Source: Krasilnikovia cinnamomea
GTDB taxonomy: Bacteria; Actinomycetota; Actinomycetes; Mycobacteriales; Micromonosporaceae
Reading direction: 5' to 3'
NCBI RefSeq assembly: GCF_004217545.1
Contig: NZ_SHKY01000001.1
Location: 124,001-188,000 of the forward strand
DNA: 64,000 nucleotides
Position numbers and translations under genes: made by a program. The notes under the pieces are model-generated. The model had not been told where the DNA came from and made no database searches. It saw only the letters and a list, made by a program, of their open reading frames with translations. Shown here piece by piece: positions 48,148-57,209 of the stretch. Numbering within the stretch: position 1 is the first letter of the stretch; each line of letters starts with the position of its first letter.

Positions 48148-50118
48148 TCAGCTGGTCACACCGAAATCGATCCGGCCCAGGGTGTCCTCGATCCCGACGA
48201 AACCCTCGACCGGGCTGAACCGGTCGTCGCCGAAGTCGACGTCCCGGTCGTCGGCCGTACCGCCGACGCCGTCCGGACCCACCCCGAACAGCACGCCGAA
48301 GTTGGCCCCGCCCGCGTCCTGCAGGTTGGCGTGCTCGTCGGAGTTGTCCGTGTGCCAGTTGCCGAAGAAGTGCCCGGCCTCGTGGGCGATCACGTTGCCC
48401 AGGGCCCGCCCCACGAAGGCGATCCGGTTGCTGGCCGGCCTCAGGTACGTGTTCAGCGACGCGTCGTCACCGGCCGGATCGCTGAGCACGTCCAGCAGCA
48501 CCAGGGCCGTCTCCTCGGTCTCGAAGTTGCCCGGGTCGATGCTCTGCGCGATGCCGATCGTCGGCACGCCGGACTCGGCGATCGTGCCGCCCACCACGAC
48601 GCGGCTGACGTTGCGCCCGCCCCACGGGTCGGCGCCGCTCCTGCTGGTGACCAGCTTGAGCTTGAACCGCTTGTTCAGGCCTCGGGCGGTCAGATCCTTC
48701 CTGAGGTTCTCCACCACCGTGGCGGTGACGACGTCGATGAGCCTGCCCTCGTCGGCGCGGGTGAGTCCCCACTTGGCGAGGAACGCCGCCAGCGGGCTGA
48801 GATCCACGTTGCCCGTACCGCCGAACACACCGGTGTTCACCCGCTCACCGTTGAAGTCCAGGAACAGCGTCTGGATGGGCCGCACCCGTTCCAGGACGGC
48901 CCGGTACCCCTCCACCGTGACGGCGTACGAACCCGAGCCGCCGGTCACCCCGACGTAGTGCCAGCCCGCCTTCGTGGCGACGTAGTCGGTGACCTGGTTG
49001 CCGCCGCCGGGCAGCGGCGAGGCCATCGGGTAGATGAAGGAGGCGTTCTGCTGCGAGCCGTGCACTTCTCGCGGCGTGGTGTCGAAGACGGTCAGGTACG
49101 TGTTCGCGCCCTTGGCGGAGGCGCCCAGCACGTCACCGGCCCGGAGCTTGACCGCGAAGAAGTCCGAGTCGTCGTCGCCCGAGGTGATGGCCACCGTGTA
49201 CGGGCCCTCGCTGGCTTCATCGTCGCCGTCACGGCCGGGGTCGCCGTCGCCGCTGGCCGGGTCGAACGGGTCGGCCGGCAAACCCCGGTATGCCGCCACC
49301 ATCGCGTAGAAGGTGCCGCTCGCGGGCACCTTGTACGCGAGGCGGCTGTCCAGGCTGCCGCCGAAGTCGTCGTTGGCGGCCAGCACCTGACCGGCGGGGT
49401 CGAACAGCACCACGACCGTGTCCAGGTCACCCGTCGGGGTGTCGGTGGCGATCGTGACCACTTTGCCGGGCGTCGAGGTGAGCTTGTAGAAGTCGAAGTC
49501 GTTGGTGCCCGTACCCGCGGAGCCGTGCGGGCCGTCGCCGATCCGGGCGCTGGTCTCGATGCCCTTGCGGCCCGCCGCGCCGATGCCGGTGTTGCCCGCC
49601 AGCGGGATGGCGCCGTCGTCCTCCGCGTTGGGGTCCACGGTGTCCGGGACGACCAGCTCGGGGTTCAGGCTACCCAGGATGCGGATCCGCGGCTTCTTCG
49701 TCGGGGCGGTGCCGAACCTGGTGATCCGCTGCGCGGTCGCCGGGGACTCGTTGGCACCGCGGGTGCCGTCCGGCTCGTCCTCGTCGACGACCAGGGTGCT
49801 GCCGGACGGGCGTACCGCGCCCGGAGCCTTCAGCCGGGCGACCGCCTGCGCCGGGGAGCGGCGCTGCAGGTAGTGGTTCCATCCGCTGTAGTCGACCCGG
49901 GCCGCGTCCGGCACCATCGCCAGGTACGGGTTGGGTCCGCTCGGCTTCGCACCGAGAGCGGCCTTGGGCGCCACCGAGATTCCGGCGGCCAGCGAGGCAC
50001 GGTCGGCCGGACTCAGCCCGGGATCGGGCGGTGCGGCACCGATGGGCGACGCGGCGCCGGGGATGATGATGGATAGTCCGAGCAGGATAGCCCCGACGGT
50101 GGCGATGCTTCGTCGCAT
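48148..50118 (-). CDS. Secreted metzincin-like metalloprotease, paralog 1
   Basis: A 656-residue secreted protein. Signal peptide IATVGAILLGLSIIIPGAAS. Residues ~100-400 have two beta-rich segments of the pre-peptidase (PPC) type, each with FDFYKL or DFFAVKL and later GPYTVAI. Near residue 577 is HEAGHFFGNWH, an exact HExxHxxGxxH zinc motif as in metzincins, followed by TDNSDEHANLQD. Acidic Asp-rich loops suggest calcium sites. The ATG at 50118 carries no strong ribosome site beyond GGGGGA upstream. It is a near-duplicate of the gene at 50310, which it follows on the same strand. Confidence 0.87.
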   Translation of the reverse strand: MRRSIATVGAILLGLSIIIPGAASPIGAAPPDPGLSPADRASLAAGISVAPKAALGAKPSGPNPYLAMVPDAARVDYSGWNHYLQRRSPAQAVARLKAPGAVRPSGSTLVVDEDEPDGTRGANESPATAQRITRFGTAPTKKPRIRILGSLNPELVVPDTVDPNAEDDGAIPLAGNTGIGAAGRKGIETSARIGDGPHGSAGTGTNDFDFYKLTSTPGKVVTIATDTPTGDLDTVVVLFDPAGQVLAANDDFGGSLDSRLAYKVPASGTFYAMVAAYRGLPADPFDPASGDGDPGRDGDDEASEGPYTVAITSGDDDSDFFAVKLRAGDVLGASAKGANTYLTVFDTTPREVHGSQQNASFIYPMASPLPGGGNQVTDYVATKAGWHYVGVTGGSGSYAVTVEGYRAVLERVRPIQTLFLDFNGERVNTGVFGGTGNVDLSPLAAFLAKWGLTRADEGRLIDVVTATVVENLRKDLTARGLNKRFKLKLVTSRSGADPWGGRNVSRVVVGGTIAESGVPTIGIAQSIDPGNFETEETALVLLDVLSDPAGDDASLNTYLRPASNRIAFVGRALGNVIAHEAGHFFGNWHTDNSDEHANLQDAGGANFGVLFGVGPDGVGGTADDRDVDFGDDRFSPVEGFVGIEDTLGRIDFGVTS

Positions 50119-50256
50119 CAGGAGTCCCCCTTTGAGCGTCCGGGGCCCCCGCCCCGGACAGCGCTCCTGACGCTACTGAAGCAAACGATCAAGCTCCACG
50201 ATGTCGGTGACGCGTAAGGCGTACTGCCGGGGGCGAAACCGCCTGGCAGCGAAGCG

Positions 50257-50289
50257 GGTGGCCGGGGACGACGGGCGTCCCCGGCCACC
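50257..50289 (-). terminator. 14-bp perfect hairpin after metalloprotease paralog 2
   Basis: GGTGGCCGGGGACG (50257-50270), loop ACGGG, CGTCCCCGGCCACC (50276-50289). It lies just downstream of the stop at 50310, which suggests the paralog genes are transcribed separately. Confidence 0.75.
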
Positions 50290-50309
50290 GCCGGATCAGA
50301 GCGTACGGA

Positions 50310-52259
50310 TCAGCTGGTCACGCCGAACACGATCCGGCCGAGCGTGTCCTCGGTGCCGACGAAGCCCTCCGCCGGGCTGAACCGGTCTTCGCCGAAGTCG
50401 ACGTCGGGGTCGTCGGCGGTGCCGCCCACCCCGTCCGGGCCCACCCCGAACAGCACGTCGAAGTTCGCGCCGCCGGAGTCCTGCAGGTTGGCGTGCTCGT
50501 CGGAGTTGTCCGTGTGCCAGTTGCCGAAGAAGTGCCCGCCCTCGTGGGCGATCACGTTGCCCAGCGCCTGCGCGACGAAGGCCACCCGGTCACTGCCCGA
50601 CGTCAGGTACGTGTTCAGCGACGCCGGGTCACCCGCCGGGTTGCTGAGCACGTCCAGCAGCACCAGCGCGGTCTCCTCGGTCTCGAAGTTGCCCGGGTCG
50701 ATGCTCTGCGCGATGCCGATCGTCGGCACGCCCGACTCCGCGATCGTGCCGCCCACGACGATGCGGCTCACGTTCGCCTTGCCCCACGGGTCCGGGTCGT
50801 CCTTGCTGTTGAGCACCTTGAGCTTGAACCGGTTGTTCAGGCCGCTGGCGACCAGGTCCTGCTTGATGTTCTCGGTGACGCTGGCGGTGACGGCGTCGAT
50901 GAGTCGGTCCTCGTCGGCGCGCGGGATGCCCCACTTGCCGAGGAACGCCGAGAACGGGGTGAGGTCCACATTGCCCGCGCCGCCGAACACGCCGGTGTTC
51001 ACCCGCGCGCCGTCGAAGTCGAGGTACAGCGTCTGGGTCGGCCTGGCGCCCTGCAGTGCGGGACGGTAGCCCTCGACCGTGATGTCGTAGCCGCCGGCGC
51101 CGCCGGAGACACCGACGTAGTGCCAGCCCGCCTTGGTGGCGACGTAGTCGGTGACCTGCCTGGCGCCGCCGGGCAGCGGCGAGGCCATCGGGTAGATGAA
51201 CGACGCGTCCTGCTGCGAGCCGTGCACCTCGCGCGGCGTGGTGTCGTACACCGTGAGGTAGTTGTTCGCGCCCTTGGCGGCGGCGCCCAGGACGTCACCG
51301 GCCTTGAGCTTGACCGCGAAGAAGTCCGCGTCGTCCGCCGCCGAGGTGATGGTGACGCTGTACGGACCCTCGCTGGCCCCGCCGTCACCGCTGGCCGGGT
51401 CGAACGGGTCGGCCGGCAGCCCGCTGTACGCCGCGACCAGCGCGTAGAACGTGCCCTGCGCCGGCACCTTGTAGCTGAGCTGGCTGTCCAGGCTGCCGCC
51501 GAAGTCGTCGTTGGCGGCCAGCACGTTGCCGGCCGGGTCGTAGAGCACGACGACCGTGTCCAGCGCGCCCTCCGGGGTCGCGGTCTTGACCGTGATCACC
51601 TTGCCGGCCGGGGCGGTCAGCTTGTAGAAGTCGAAGTCGTTGGTGCCCGTACCCGCGGAGCCGTGCGGGCCGTCGCCGATCTGCGCGTCGGTCACGATCC
51701 CGTCGCTTCCGGCGCCGACGCCGGTGTCGCCCGCCAGCGGGATCGCGCCGTCGTCCTCGGGGTTGGGCGCGATCGTGGTCGGGCTGACGAACTCGGGATC
51801 GAGGCTGCCGAGAATGCGCAGCCGCGAGTCCTGCCCGGAGCCGGTGCCGAAGTTGCGGATCAGCTGCGCCGACGCCGGGTCGTCATTGGAGCCGCGGTTG
51901 CCGTCCGGTTCGTCCTCGTCGACGACCACGGCGGAGGCGGCCGGGCGCGCCGCGGCAGGCGCCTTGGCCAGCGCCTTCAATCGGGCAGCGGCCCGCGCGG
52001 ACGCTTGGCGCTGCAGGTAGTTGGTCCAGCCGCTGTAGTCGGCTTTGGCCGCGTCCGGCAGCATTGCCAGATACGGATTCGGGCTGGCCGGCTTGGTGCC
52101 GAGGGCGGCCTTGGGCGCCACCGGCAAACCGGCGGCCAGCGAGGCGCGGTCGGCGGCACTCAGCCCGGGATCGGAGGGAGCCGCGGCGCTCGGCGCGGCC
52201 GGGGCGAACCCGGCGAACGCGAGCACGACGGCTCCGACGGTTGCGATGCTTCGACGCAT
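50310..52259 (-). CDS. Secreted metzincin-like metalloprotease, paralog 2
   Basis: A 649-residue protein aligning over its whole length with the product of 48148-50118: same MRRSIATVGA start, same PPC-type segments and the same HEAGHFFGNWHTDNSDEHAN zinc region near residue 570. Main differences: an altered leader after the signal, a missing GDPGRDGDDEAS insertion near residue 300, and scattered substitutions. The ATG at 52259 is chosen because it matches the paralog; upstream in-frame sequence does not. Promoter likely in 52260-52385. Substrate unknown. Confidence 0.87.
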   Translation of the reverse strand: MRRSIATVGAVVLAFAGFAPAAPSAAAPSDPGLSAADRASLAAGLPVAPKAALGTKPASPNPYLAMLPDAAKADYSGWTNYLQRQASARAAARLKALAKAPAAARPAASAVVVDEDEPDGNRGSNDDPASAQLIRNFGTGSGQDSRLRILGSLDPEFVSPTTIAPNPEDDGAIPLAGDTGVGAGSDGIVTDAQIGDGPHGSAGTGTNDFDFYKLTAPAGKVITVKTATPEGALDTVVVLYDPAGNVLAANDDFGGSLDSQLSYKVPAQGTFYALVAAYSGLPADPFDPASGDGGASEGPYSVTITSAADDADFFAVKLKAGDVLGAAAKGANNYLTVYDTTPREVHGSQQDASFIYPMASPLPGGARQVTDYVATKAGWHYVGVSGGAGGYDITVEGYRPALQGARPTQTLYLDFDGARVNTGVFGGAGNVDLTPFSAFLGKWGIPRADEDRLIDAVTASVTENIKQDLVASGLNNRFKLKVLNSKDDPDPWGKANVSRIVVGGTIAESGVPTIGIAQSIDPGNFETEETALVLLDVLSNPAGDPASLNTYLTSGSDRVAFVAQALGNVIAHEGGHFFGNWHTDNSDEHANLQDSGGANFDVLFGVGPDGVGGTADDPDVDFGEDRFSPAEGFVGTEDTLGRIVFGVTS

Positions 52260-52385
52260 CAGGTGTCCCCCTTCGAACGTCCGGGGCCGATGCCCCGCAC
52301 GGGCACGGCCGACGCTACTGAAGAGGGCGTGCGAGATCCATAGATGTCGATGAGGCTTCACACCTGCTACGACGAGCGCACCGGG

Positions 52386-53429
52386 CTACGCGGACTGCAC
52401 CGACTCCAACGCCGCCACGGCGGCCCCCCGCGCACCGGCCATGTCGAGGTCCGGGACGAGCGCGAACGTCGCCGCGGCCGCCTGCTCCCGGCGCAGTTGG
52501 GTGTGCTCGCGCACGGTGTCGAGGAACCAGGCGCGGAACGCCGGCGCGGCCTCCACCACCCCGCCGCCCAGGAAGTACGCCGACGGGTCGGTGAAATTCG
52601 CCGCGATCGTGAACAGCTTGCCAATCGCCCGCGCCTGCTGGCCGAAGACCGCCAGGGCAAGGGGGTCGTCCTGCTCGCCGTAGCCGCGCAGCAGCTTGGC
52701 GGCCCGCGCGATCGGCTCGGCGGCCAGCGGGTGGTCCGGGAACCGGGTCAGCCAGTACGGCAGCAGGTTGTTGGTGATGCCGGTCAGCGACGCGATGCTC
52801 TCCACGTCACCGGCGAAGCCGCAGTTGCACTGCGGGAGAGGCTGGCCGTCCTCCAGGACGCCGTGCATCGGGATCTGGACGTGCCCCAGCTCCCCCGCCA
52901 TGCCCGCCGCGCCACGGATCACCCGGCCGCCCTCCACGACCCCGCCGCCCAGGCCGGTGCCGACGATCGCCGCGACCGACGAGTGCTGCGCCGCCACGGG
53001 GCCGAAGTGCCGGTGGTGGGCGTACAGGGCGGCCGCGTTCGCGTCGTTGTTGTAGATCACCGGCAGGCCGATGCGCTTCTCCAGCGCGCCGCGGATGTCG
53101 AAGCCGCGCCAGGCCTCCTGGGAGAAGTTCGTCGAGCCCTTCGACGAGATCACCCCGCCGGCGCTGGCCGGGCCCGGCGTGTCCAGGCCCACCGCACGGA
53201 CCAGGGTCAGCGGGGTGCTGGTGAGGTCGAGGACCGCGTTGAACGCCTCGGCCAGCGCCTCGACCGCCAGCTCGGGGCCCTCCTGCACCCGGCTCGGACT
53301 CTCCGTCATGTGTTCGACGAGGAACTGGCCCGTCGCGTCGAGCACCGTCGCGTTGTTGCAGGTGCCGCCGTTGTCCAGGCCCACCACGACCCACGACGCG
53401 GGGGTGCGCACCGACTCGTTGAGATCCAC
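52386..53429 (-). CDS. ROK-family sugar kinase
   Basis: A 347-residue ROK protein, probably a glucokinase or N-acetylglucosamine kinase type. VVGLDNGGTCNNATVLD is the phosphate 1 motif; VGLDTPGP, IYNNDANAAALYAHH and VGTGLGGGVVEGG are the substrate and ATP blocks, with HVQIP. The zinc motif expected as CxCGxxGCxE reads CNCGFAGDVES: the third Cys is Asp. No helix-turn-helix, so not a repressor. GTG 53429. It converges on nothing near; paralog proteases are upstream on the same strand. Confidence 0.87.
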   Translation of the reverse strand: MDLNESVRTPASWVVVGLDNGGTCNNATVLDATGQFLVEHMTESPSRVQEGPELAVEALAEAFNAVLDLTSTPLTLVRAVGLDTPGPASAGGVISSKGSTNFSQEAWRGFDIRGALEKRIGLPVIYNNDANAAALYAHHRHFGPVAAQHSSVAAIVGTGLGGGVVEGGRVIRGAAGMAGELGHVQIPMHGVLEDGQPLPQCNCGFAGDVESIASLTGITNNLLPYWLTRFPDHPLAAEPIARAAKLLRGYGEQDDPLALAVFGQQARAIGKLFTIAANFTDPSAYFLGGGVVEAAPAFRAWFLDTVREHTQLRREQAAAATFALVPDLDMAGARGAAVAALESVQSA

Positions 53430-53488
53430 GCGCTGAGCGTACGTCGGTGCCGCGGCGGGCGGTAACCGGTGCCCGGTGTTCGCGGCCG

Positions 53489-53494
53489 TAAGCT
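53489..53494 (+). promoter_or_regulatory. -10 element for a probable leaderless transcript
   Basis: TAAGCT lies seven bases before the DUF2252 ATG at 53502. Confidence 0.4.
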
Positions 53495-53501
53495 CAGGCG
53501 G

Positions 53502-54932
53502 ATGCATGTTGACGCGGTACCCGACTCCGGCACCGGCCACGTCGTGCTGGGCACCCGCCGGGAGCAGGGCTTCGCCTCGCTGCGGCTGGACGCCCGCCCC
53601 CGGGCCGAGCGCTACGGCCTGGGCCGGTCCCTGCGCGAGCGCTCGCCGCGCGGCGGGCTCGGCCACTGGGCGCCCGGACCCGGCCGGATCGATCCGGTGC
53701 ACCAGCTCATGGCGGCGCACACCGGGCGGGTGCCCGAGCTGATCCCGATCCGGGTGGGCCGGATGATCGCCTCCCCGTACGCGTTCCTGCGCGGCTCGGC
53801 GAACATCATGGCCGACGACTTCGCCACCCTGCCGTACACCGGCATCACGCCGGTTATCTGCGGCGACGCCCACCTGGGCAACTTCGGTTTCTACGCCTCC
53901 CCCGAGCGGGAGCTGGTCTTCGACCTCAATGACTTCGACGAGGCGCATCCCGGCGCCTGGGAGTGGGACCTGCGCCGGCTGGCCACCAGCGTGCAGATCG
54001 CCGGCCGCCAGAACGGCTTCGCGGACACCGCGTGCGGCGACGCCGTGCTGCACTGCATCGAGCAGTACCGGGAGCAGATCGGCCACCTGGCGGAGCAGCC
54101 GCTGCTGGCCCGCTCGTTCGACCGGCTGGACGTCGACCGGCTGCGGGCCGTGGCCAGCAAGCCCAGCTTCCGGGACGAGATCGAACGGGCGGCCCGGCGG
54201 GCCCGGCGGCGCACCAGCGACCGGGCGCTGCCGCGCTTCACCGAGCAACGCGACGGCACCCGGCGCATCGTCGAGGAGCCACCGCTGATCACCCGGCCCA
54301 GCGCGGCGGACCAGGACCGGCTGGCCGCGGCGCTGGACGGCTACCTGAACACGCTGCCGCCGCACTGGGCGCGGATCCTGGGCGGGTACCGGATCGTCGA
54401 CATCGCGCACAAGGTCGTCGGGGTCGGTTCGGTGGGGCTGCGCGCGTACGTCGCCCTGTGCGAGGGCAGCAGCCCCGACGATGTGATCTTCCTGCAGCTC
54501 AAGCAGGCCCGGCGTTCCGTGGTGGCCCGTCACCAGCACGGCGACGCCGCCTGGCACCGGCATCAGGGGCAGCGGGTGGTGGAGTACCAGCAGGCCCTGC
54601 AGACGGTCAGCGACCCGCTGCTGGGCTGGGCCACGATCGGCGAGCAGCAGTACTACGTGCGGCAGTTCCGGGACATGAAGGGGGCGATCACGGTCGAGGG
54701 CATCGACGCCCCCGCGCTGGCCGACTACGCCGGGGTGTGCGGCTACCTGCTGGCCCGTAGCCACGCGCGGACCAGTGGCGCGTCCATGATCGCGGGGTAC
54801 ATCGGCGGCAGCGACAAGATGGATCAGATGCTGTGCCGGTTCGCCAGCGCCTACGCCGACCAGGTCGAGAGCGACCACGCCCGGCTGGTCGCCGCGGTCC
54901 GCCGCGGCATCCTCCCGGCCGAGCCCGCATGA
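53502..54932 (+). CDS. DUF2252 family protein
   Basis: A 476-residue protein of the DUF2252 family. Blocks: MIASPYAFLRGSANIMADD, CGDAHLGNFGFY, DLNDFDEAHPGAWEWDLRRL and IVDIAHKVVGVGSVGLRAYV, and a late RQFRDMKG. The GDxHxxNF and DFDE pair resembles the catalytic loop and metal site of aminoglycoside-phosphotransferase-like kinases, so a kinase-like fold is plausible. Function unproven. The stop overlaps a 20-residue mini-ORF that leads into the next gene. Confidence 0.88.
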   Translation: MHVDAVPDSGTGHVVLGTRREQGFASLRLDARPRAERYGLGRSLRERSPRGGLGHWAPGPGRIDPVHQLMAAHTGRVPELIPIRVGRMIASPYAFLRGSANIMADDFATLPYTGITPVICGDAHLGNFGFYASPERELVFDLNDFDEAHPGAWEWDLRRLATSVQIAGRQNGFADTACGDAVLHCIEQYREQIGHLAEQPLLARSFDRLDVDRLRAVASKPSFRDEIERAARRARRRTSDRALPRFTEQRDGTRRIVEEPPLITRPSAADQDRLAAALDGYLNTLPPHWARILGGYRIVDIAHKVVGVGSVGLRAYVALCEGSSPDDVIFLQLKQARRSVVARHQHGDAAWHRHQGQRVVEYQQALQTVSDPLLGWATIGEQQYYVRQFRDMKGAITVEGIDAPALADYAGVCGYLLARSHARTSGASMIAGYIGGSDKMDQMLCRFASAYADQVESDHARLVAAVRRGILPAEPA

Positions 54933-54991
54933 GCGAGTGCACCGAGCGCAGCGAGTGCCGCGAGCGCATGCGGCAGGTAGGCGCCGCATGA
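54929..54991 (+). other. 20-codon mini-ORF bridging two genes
   Basis: ATG 54929 overlaps the DUF2252 stop (ATGA) and its own TGA overlaps the ATG of the split-barrel gene at 54988. It encodes MSECTERSECRERMRQVGAA. The Ser-Glu-rich wording recalls short intergenic repeats I associate with Micromonosporaceae. It could couple translation or be a chance frame inside a repeat. Confidence 0.4.
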
Positions 54992-55404
54992 GCGGGCGGC
55001 TGGACCTCGGCGGGGCGGCGTTGCGGGCGTTCTGGGCGGAGCGGCACCTGTGCACGCTCACCACGCTGCGGCCCGACGGCTCGCCGCACGTGGTCGCGGT
55101 CGGCGCCACCCTGGACGCCGGCGCCGGACTGGCCCGGGTGATCAGCTCGCGGACCTCCGCCAAGGTGCGCCACGTCGCGGCGGCCGGGCCGGGCGGGGCA
55201 CGGGTCGCGATCTGCCAGGTCGACGGGGCGCGGTGGAGCACCCTGGAGGGCGTCGCGGTGATCCGCGCCGAACCCGCCGCCGTCGCCGAGGCGGAACACC
55301 GGTACGCGGCCCGCTACCGCCAGCCCCGGCCGAATCCGCTGCGGGTGGTGATCGAGGTACGGATCACCCGGGTGCTCGGCTCGAACCGGCTCCTCGACGC
55401 CTGA
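54988..55404 (+). CDS. Split-barrel F420/FMN-binding protein
   Basis: A 138-residue protein of the pyridoxamine-5'-phosphate oxidase-like split beta-barrel fold. LCTLTTLRPDGSPHVVAVG is the usual first strand pair, RTSAKVRHV and AICQVDGARWSTLEG supply the phosphate and ring contacts, and RVVIEVRITRVLG ends the fold. Actinobacterial members (Rv1155/Rv2074-like) use F420 or FMN/biliverdin. Which cofactor applies is not clear. ATG 54988, overlapping the mini-ORF stop. Confidence 0.82.
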   Translation: MSGRLDLGGAALRAFWAERHLCTLTTLRPDGSPHVVAVGATLDAGAGLARVISSRTSAKVRHVAAAGPGGARVAICQVDGARWSTLEGVAVIRAEPAAVAEAEHRYAARYRQPRPNPLRVVIEVRITRVLGSNRLLDA

Positions 55405-55483
55405 GCCGCTGGGGCACCGTACTCGGCCGCTCTGCGTACGCACACTCATCCGGGCGGGCCCGCCAGGCGGCAGGCTGCCCGAC

Positions 55484-56866
55484 ATGAACGTCACCCTCGG
55501 ATCCCGTACGCCCGTTGCGGCCGCCCGCGCCGCCGACCTGGCCGCGCGTACCCCGGCGAGCCGGGACCGGTACGTCGACCTGCTCCGGGTCCTCTCCCTG
55601 GCCGCGGTGATCTTCGGGCACTGGCTGATGGCCGTACCCGTCGTGGCGGCCGACGGGTCGGTCGAGGTCGGCAACGTGCTCTCCGCCGTGCCCGCGTTGC
55701 GGCCGCTGACCTGGCTGTTGCAGGTCATGCCGGTGTTCTTCCTAGTCGGCGGGTTCGCCCACGGCACGGCCTGGGCGTCGCTGCGCCGCCGCGGCGGCCG
55801 GTACGCCGACTTCACCCGCACCCGCGCGGCCCGGCTGCTGCGGCCCACGGCCGTGTTCCTGGCGGTGTGGCTGGCGCTCGCCGCCGTGGCGGGACTGGCT
55901 GGACAGGACGCGGGTCTGGTGAAGGTGGCGCTGCGCACGGTGACCCAGCCGCTGTGGTTCCTCGGCGTCTACCTGGCGCTGGTGGCGCTGACGCCGCCGC
56001 TGTGGGCGTTGCACCGCATGCTGGGCCGGTGGGCGCCCGCACTGCCCGCCGCGCTGCTGGCCGCCACCGCCGTCGTCGACGTGCTGCGCTTCACCGGCGG
56101 CCACACCCGCCTGGCCACCCTGAACCTGCTGCTGGTCTGGGCCGGGGTGCACCAGCTGGGCTTCCTGTACGCCGACGGCACGCTGCAGCGCGGCGGCCGC
56201 CGACTGGGCGCGTGGCTGGCGGGCGGGGGCCTGCTCGCGCTGGTGGTGCTGACGAGCGTCGGGCCGTACCCGGTGTCCATGGTGGGTGTGCCCGGCGAGG
56301 CGGTGTCGAACATGTCGCCGCCCACGCTGGCGCTGGCCGCGCACGCGGTCTGGCTGACCGGTCTGGTCCTGCTGCTGCGCGGGCCCGCGACCCGCTGGCT
56401 GGCCCGGGCCCGGGTGTGGCGGGCCGTGGTGGCCGGAAACGGCCTGGCGATGACCGCGTTCCTGTGGCATCTCGGCGCCGCGTTCGCCGTCGTCGGGGTC
56501 GTCGCGGCCCGCGGCTGGGATCTCGGCGCGCCGGGCGGGGTGCTGTGGTGGCTGACGCGGCCGCTGTGGCTGGGCGCGGCCGCGCTGTTCACGGCCGTGT
56601 TGGTGAGCGTCTTCCGGCGCTTCGACGCGCCCCGGGCGTCCGTGGTGCCGGGCGGGGGGCACCCGCTGCGGTCGGCGCTGGGGATGGTCCTGTGCACCCT
56701 CGGTGTGCTGGGGGTTTCGGCGGTGGGCTTCGGCGGGCTGCTGGCGGGGCGGACCGCCACCCTGCTGGTGGTGCCGGTGACCGCTCCGGCGGCGCTGGCC
56801 CTGCTGGTGGCGGGCGCGATGCTGCTGCGCCCCGCACCGGACGCGCCGGCCACCGCGGCACGGTGA
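55484..56866 (+). CDS. Acyltransferase 3 family membrane protein
   Basis: A 460-residue multi-pass protein of the OafA/acyltransferase 3 family. TM1 holds the family motif R-x10-H as RVLSLAAVIFGHW, preceded by RDRYVDLL. About ten hydrophobic helices follow (PVFFLVGGFAHG, WFLGVYLALVALTPPLW, AVWLTGLVLLLRG). It O- or N-acylates cell-surface sugars or peptides, inferred from the family. ATG 55484. It stands between the split-barrel gene and a 343-base gap. Confidence 0.87.
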   Translation: MNVTLGSRTPVAAARAADLAARTPASRDRYVDLLRVLSLAAVIFGHWLMAVPVVAADGSVEVGNVLSAVPALRPLTWLLQVMPVFFLVGGFAHGTAWASLRRRGGRYADFTRTRAARLLRPTAVFLAVWLALAAVAGLAGQDAGLVKVALRTVTQPLWFLGVYLALVALTPPLWALHRMLGRWAPALPAALLAATAVVDVLRFTGGHTRLATLNLLLVWAGVHQLGFLYADGTLQRGGRRLGAWLAGGGLLALVVLTSVGPYPVSMVGVPGEAVSNMSPPTLALAAHAVWLTGLVLLLRGPATRWLARARVWRAVVAGNGLAMTAFLWHLGAAFAVVGVVAARGWDLGAPGGVLWWLTRPLWLGAAALFTAVLVSVFRRFDAPRASVVPGGGHPLRSALGMVLCTLGVLGVSAVGFGGLLAGRTATLLVVPVTAPAALALLVAGAMLLRPAPDAPATAAR

Positions 56867-57044
56867 AACGCTCGCGGCCCCGAACCGGTCCGCCAGCACA
56901 CCACCCAGCACGGCGTCGCGTGCCGGACGACCGCTGGTCGCCCGGTTCAGCCGCGCCCGCTTGGATGGGGCTTGGCGAACCTGACGCGGCGATGTGCCCG
57001 CCCATGGCGGGAGCGACCGCTCGGGGGTGGCGGCGCGAGACTCT

Positions 57045-57083
57045 TTGGTGAGTTCAGGTCCGCAGCCGACCCCAACTCATCAA
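57045..57083. repeat. Imperfect palindrome, copy 2
   Basis: TTGGTGAGTT (57045-57054) and AACTCATCAA (57074-57083) pair at 9 of 10 positions. The interior contains TCAGGTCCG, and the right arm runs into TCAAGATCG, matching the copy at 31750-31788. Confidence 0.5.
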
Positions 57084-57197
57084 GATCGAACGACACCGAA
57101 GCGCGGACGCGCGCACACGCCACCCATGGGCGCAGACCAGCGGCTCGAGGATGGTCGCGGAAGAGTTCGGGTTTGGAACGGGCCCGGACTCGGGCGT

Positions 57198-57203
57198 TAC
57201 CGT
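57198..57203 (+). promoter_or_regulatory. -10 element for a probable leaderless transcript
   Basis: TACCGT lies six bases before the pirin GTG at 57210; no ribosome-binding site between. Confidence 0.4.
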
Positions 57204-57209
57204 GGCGCG

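Larger units (their letters stand above)
56867..57209. other. Intergenic region between acyltransferase and pirin genes
   Basis: A 343-base region with no convincing gene. It holds an imperfect palindrome (57045-57083) like that at 31750, and a TACCGT -10 element (57198-57203) seven bases before the pirin GTG. Confidence 0.5.

Noticed and set aside
52386..55241. Longer form of the ROK kinase reaching 951 residues
   Set aside because: The extension lies opposite the DUF2252 gene and lacks ROK features; the GTG at 53429 begins the domain.
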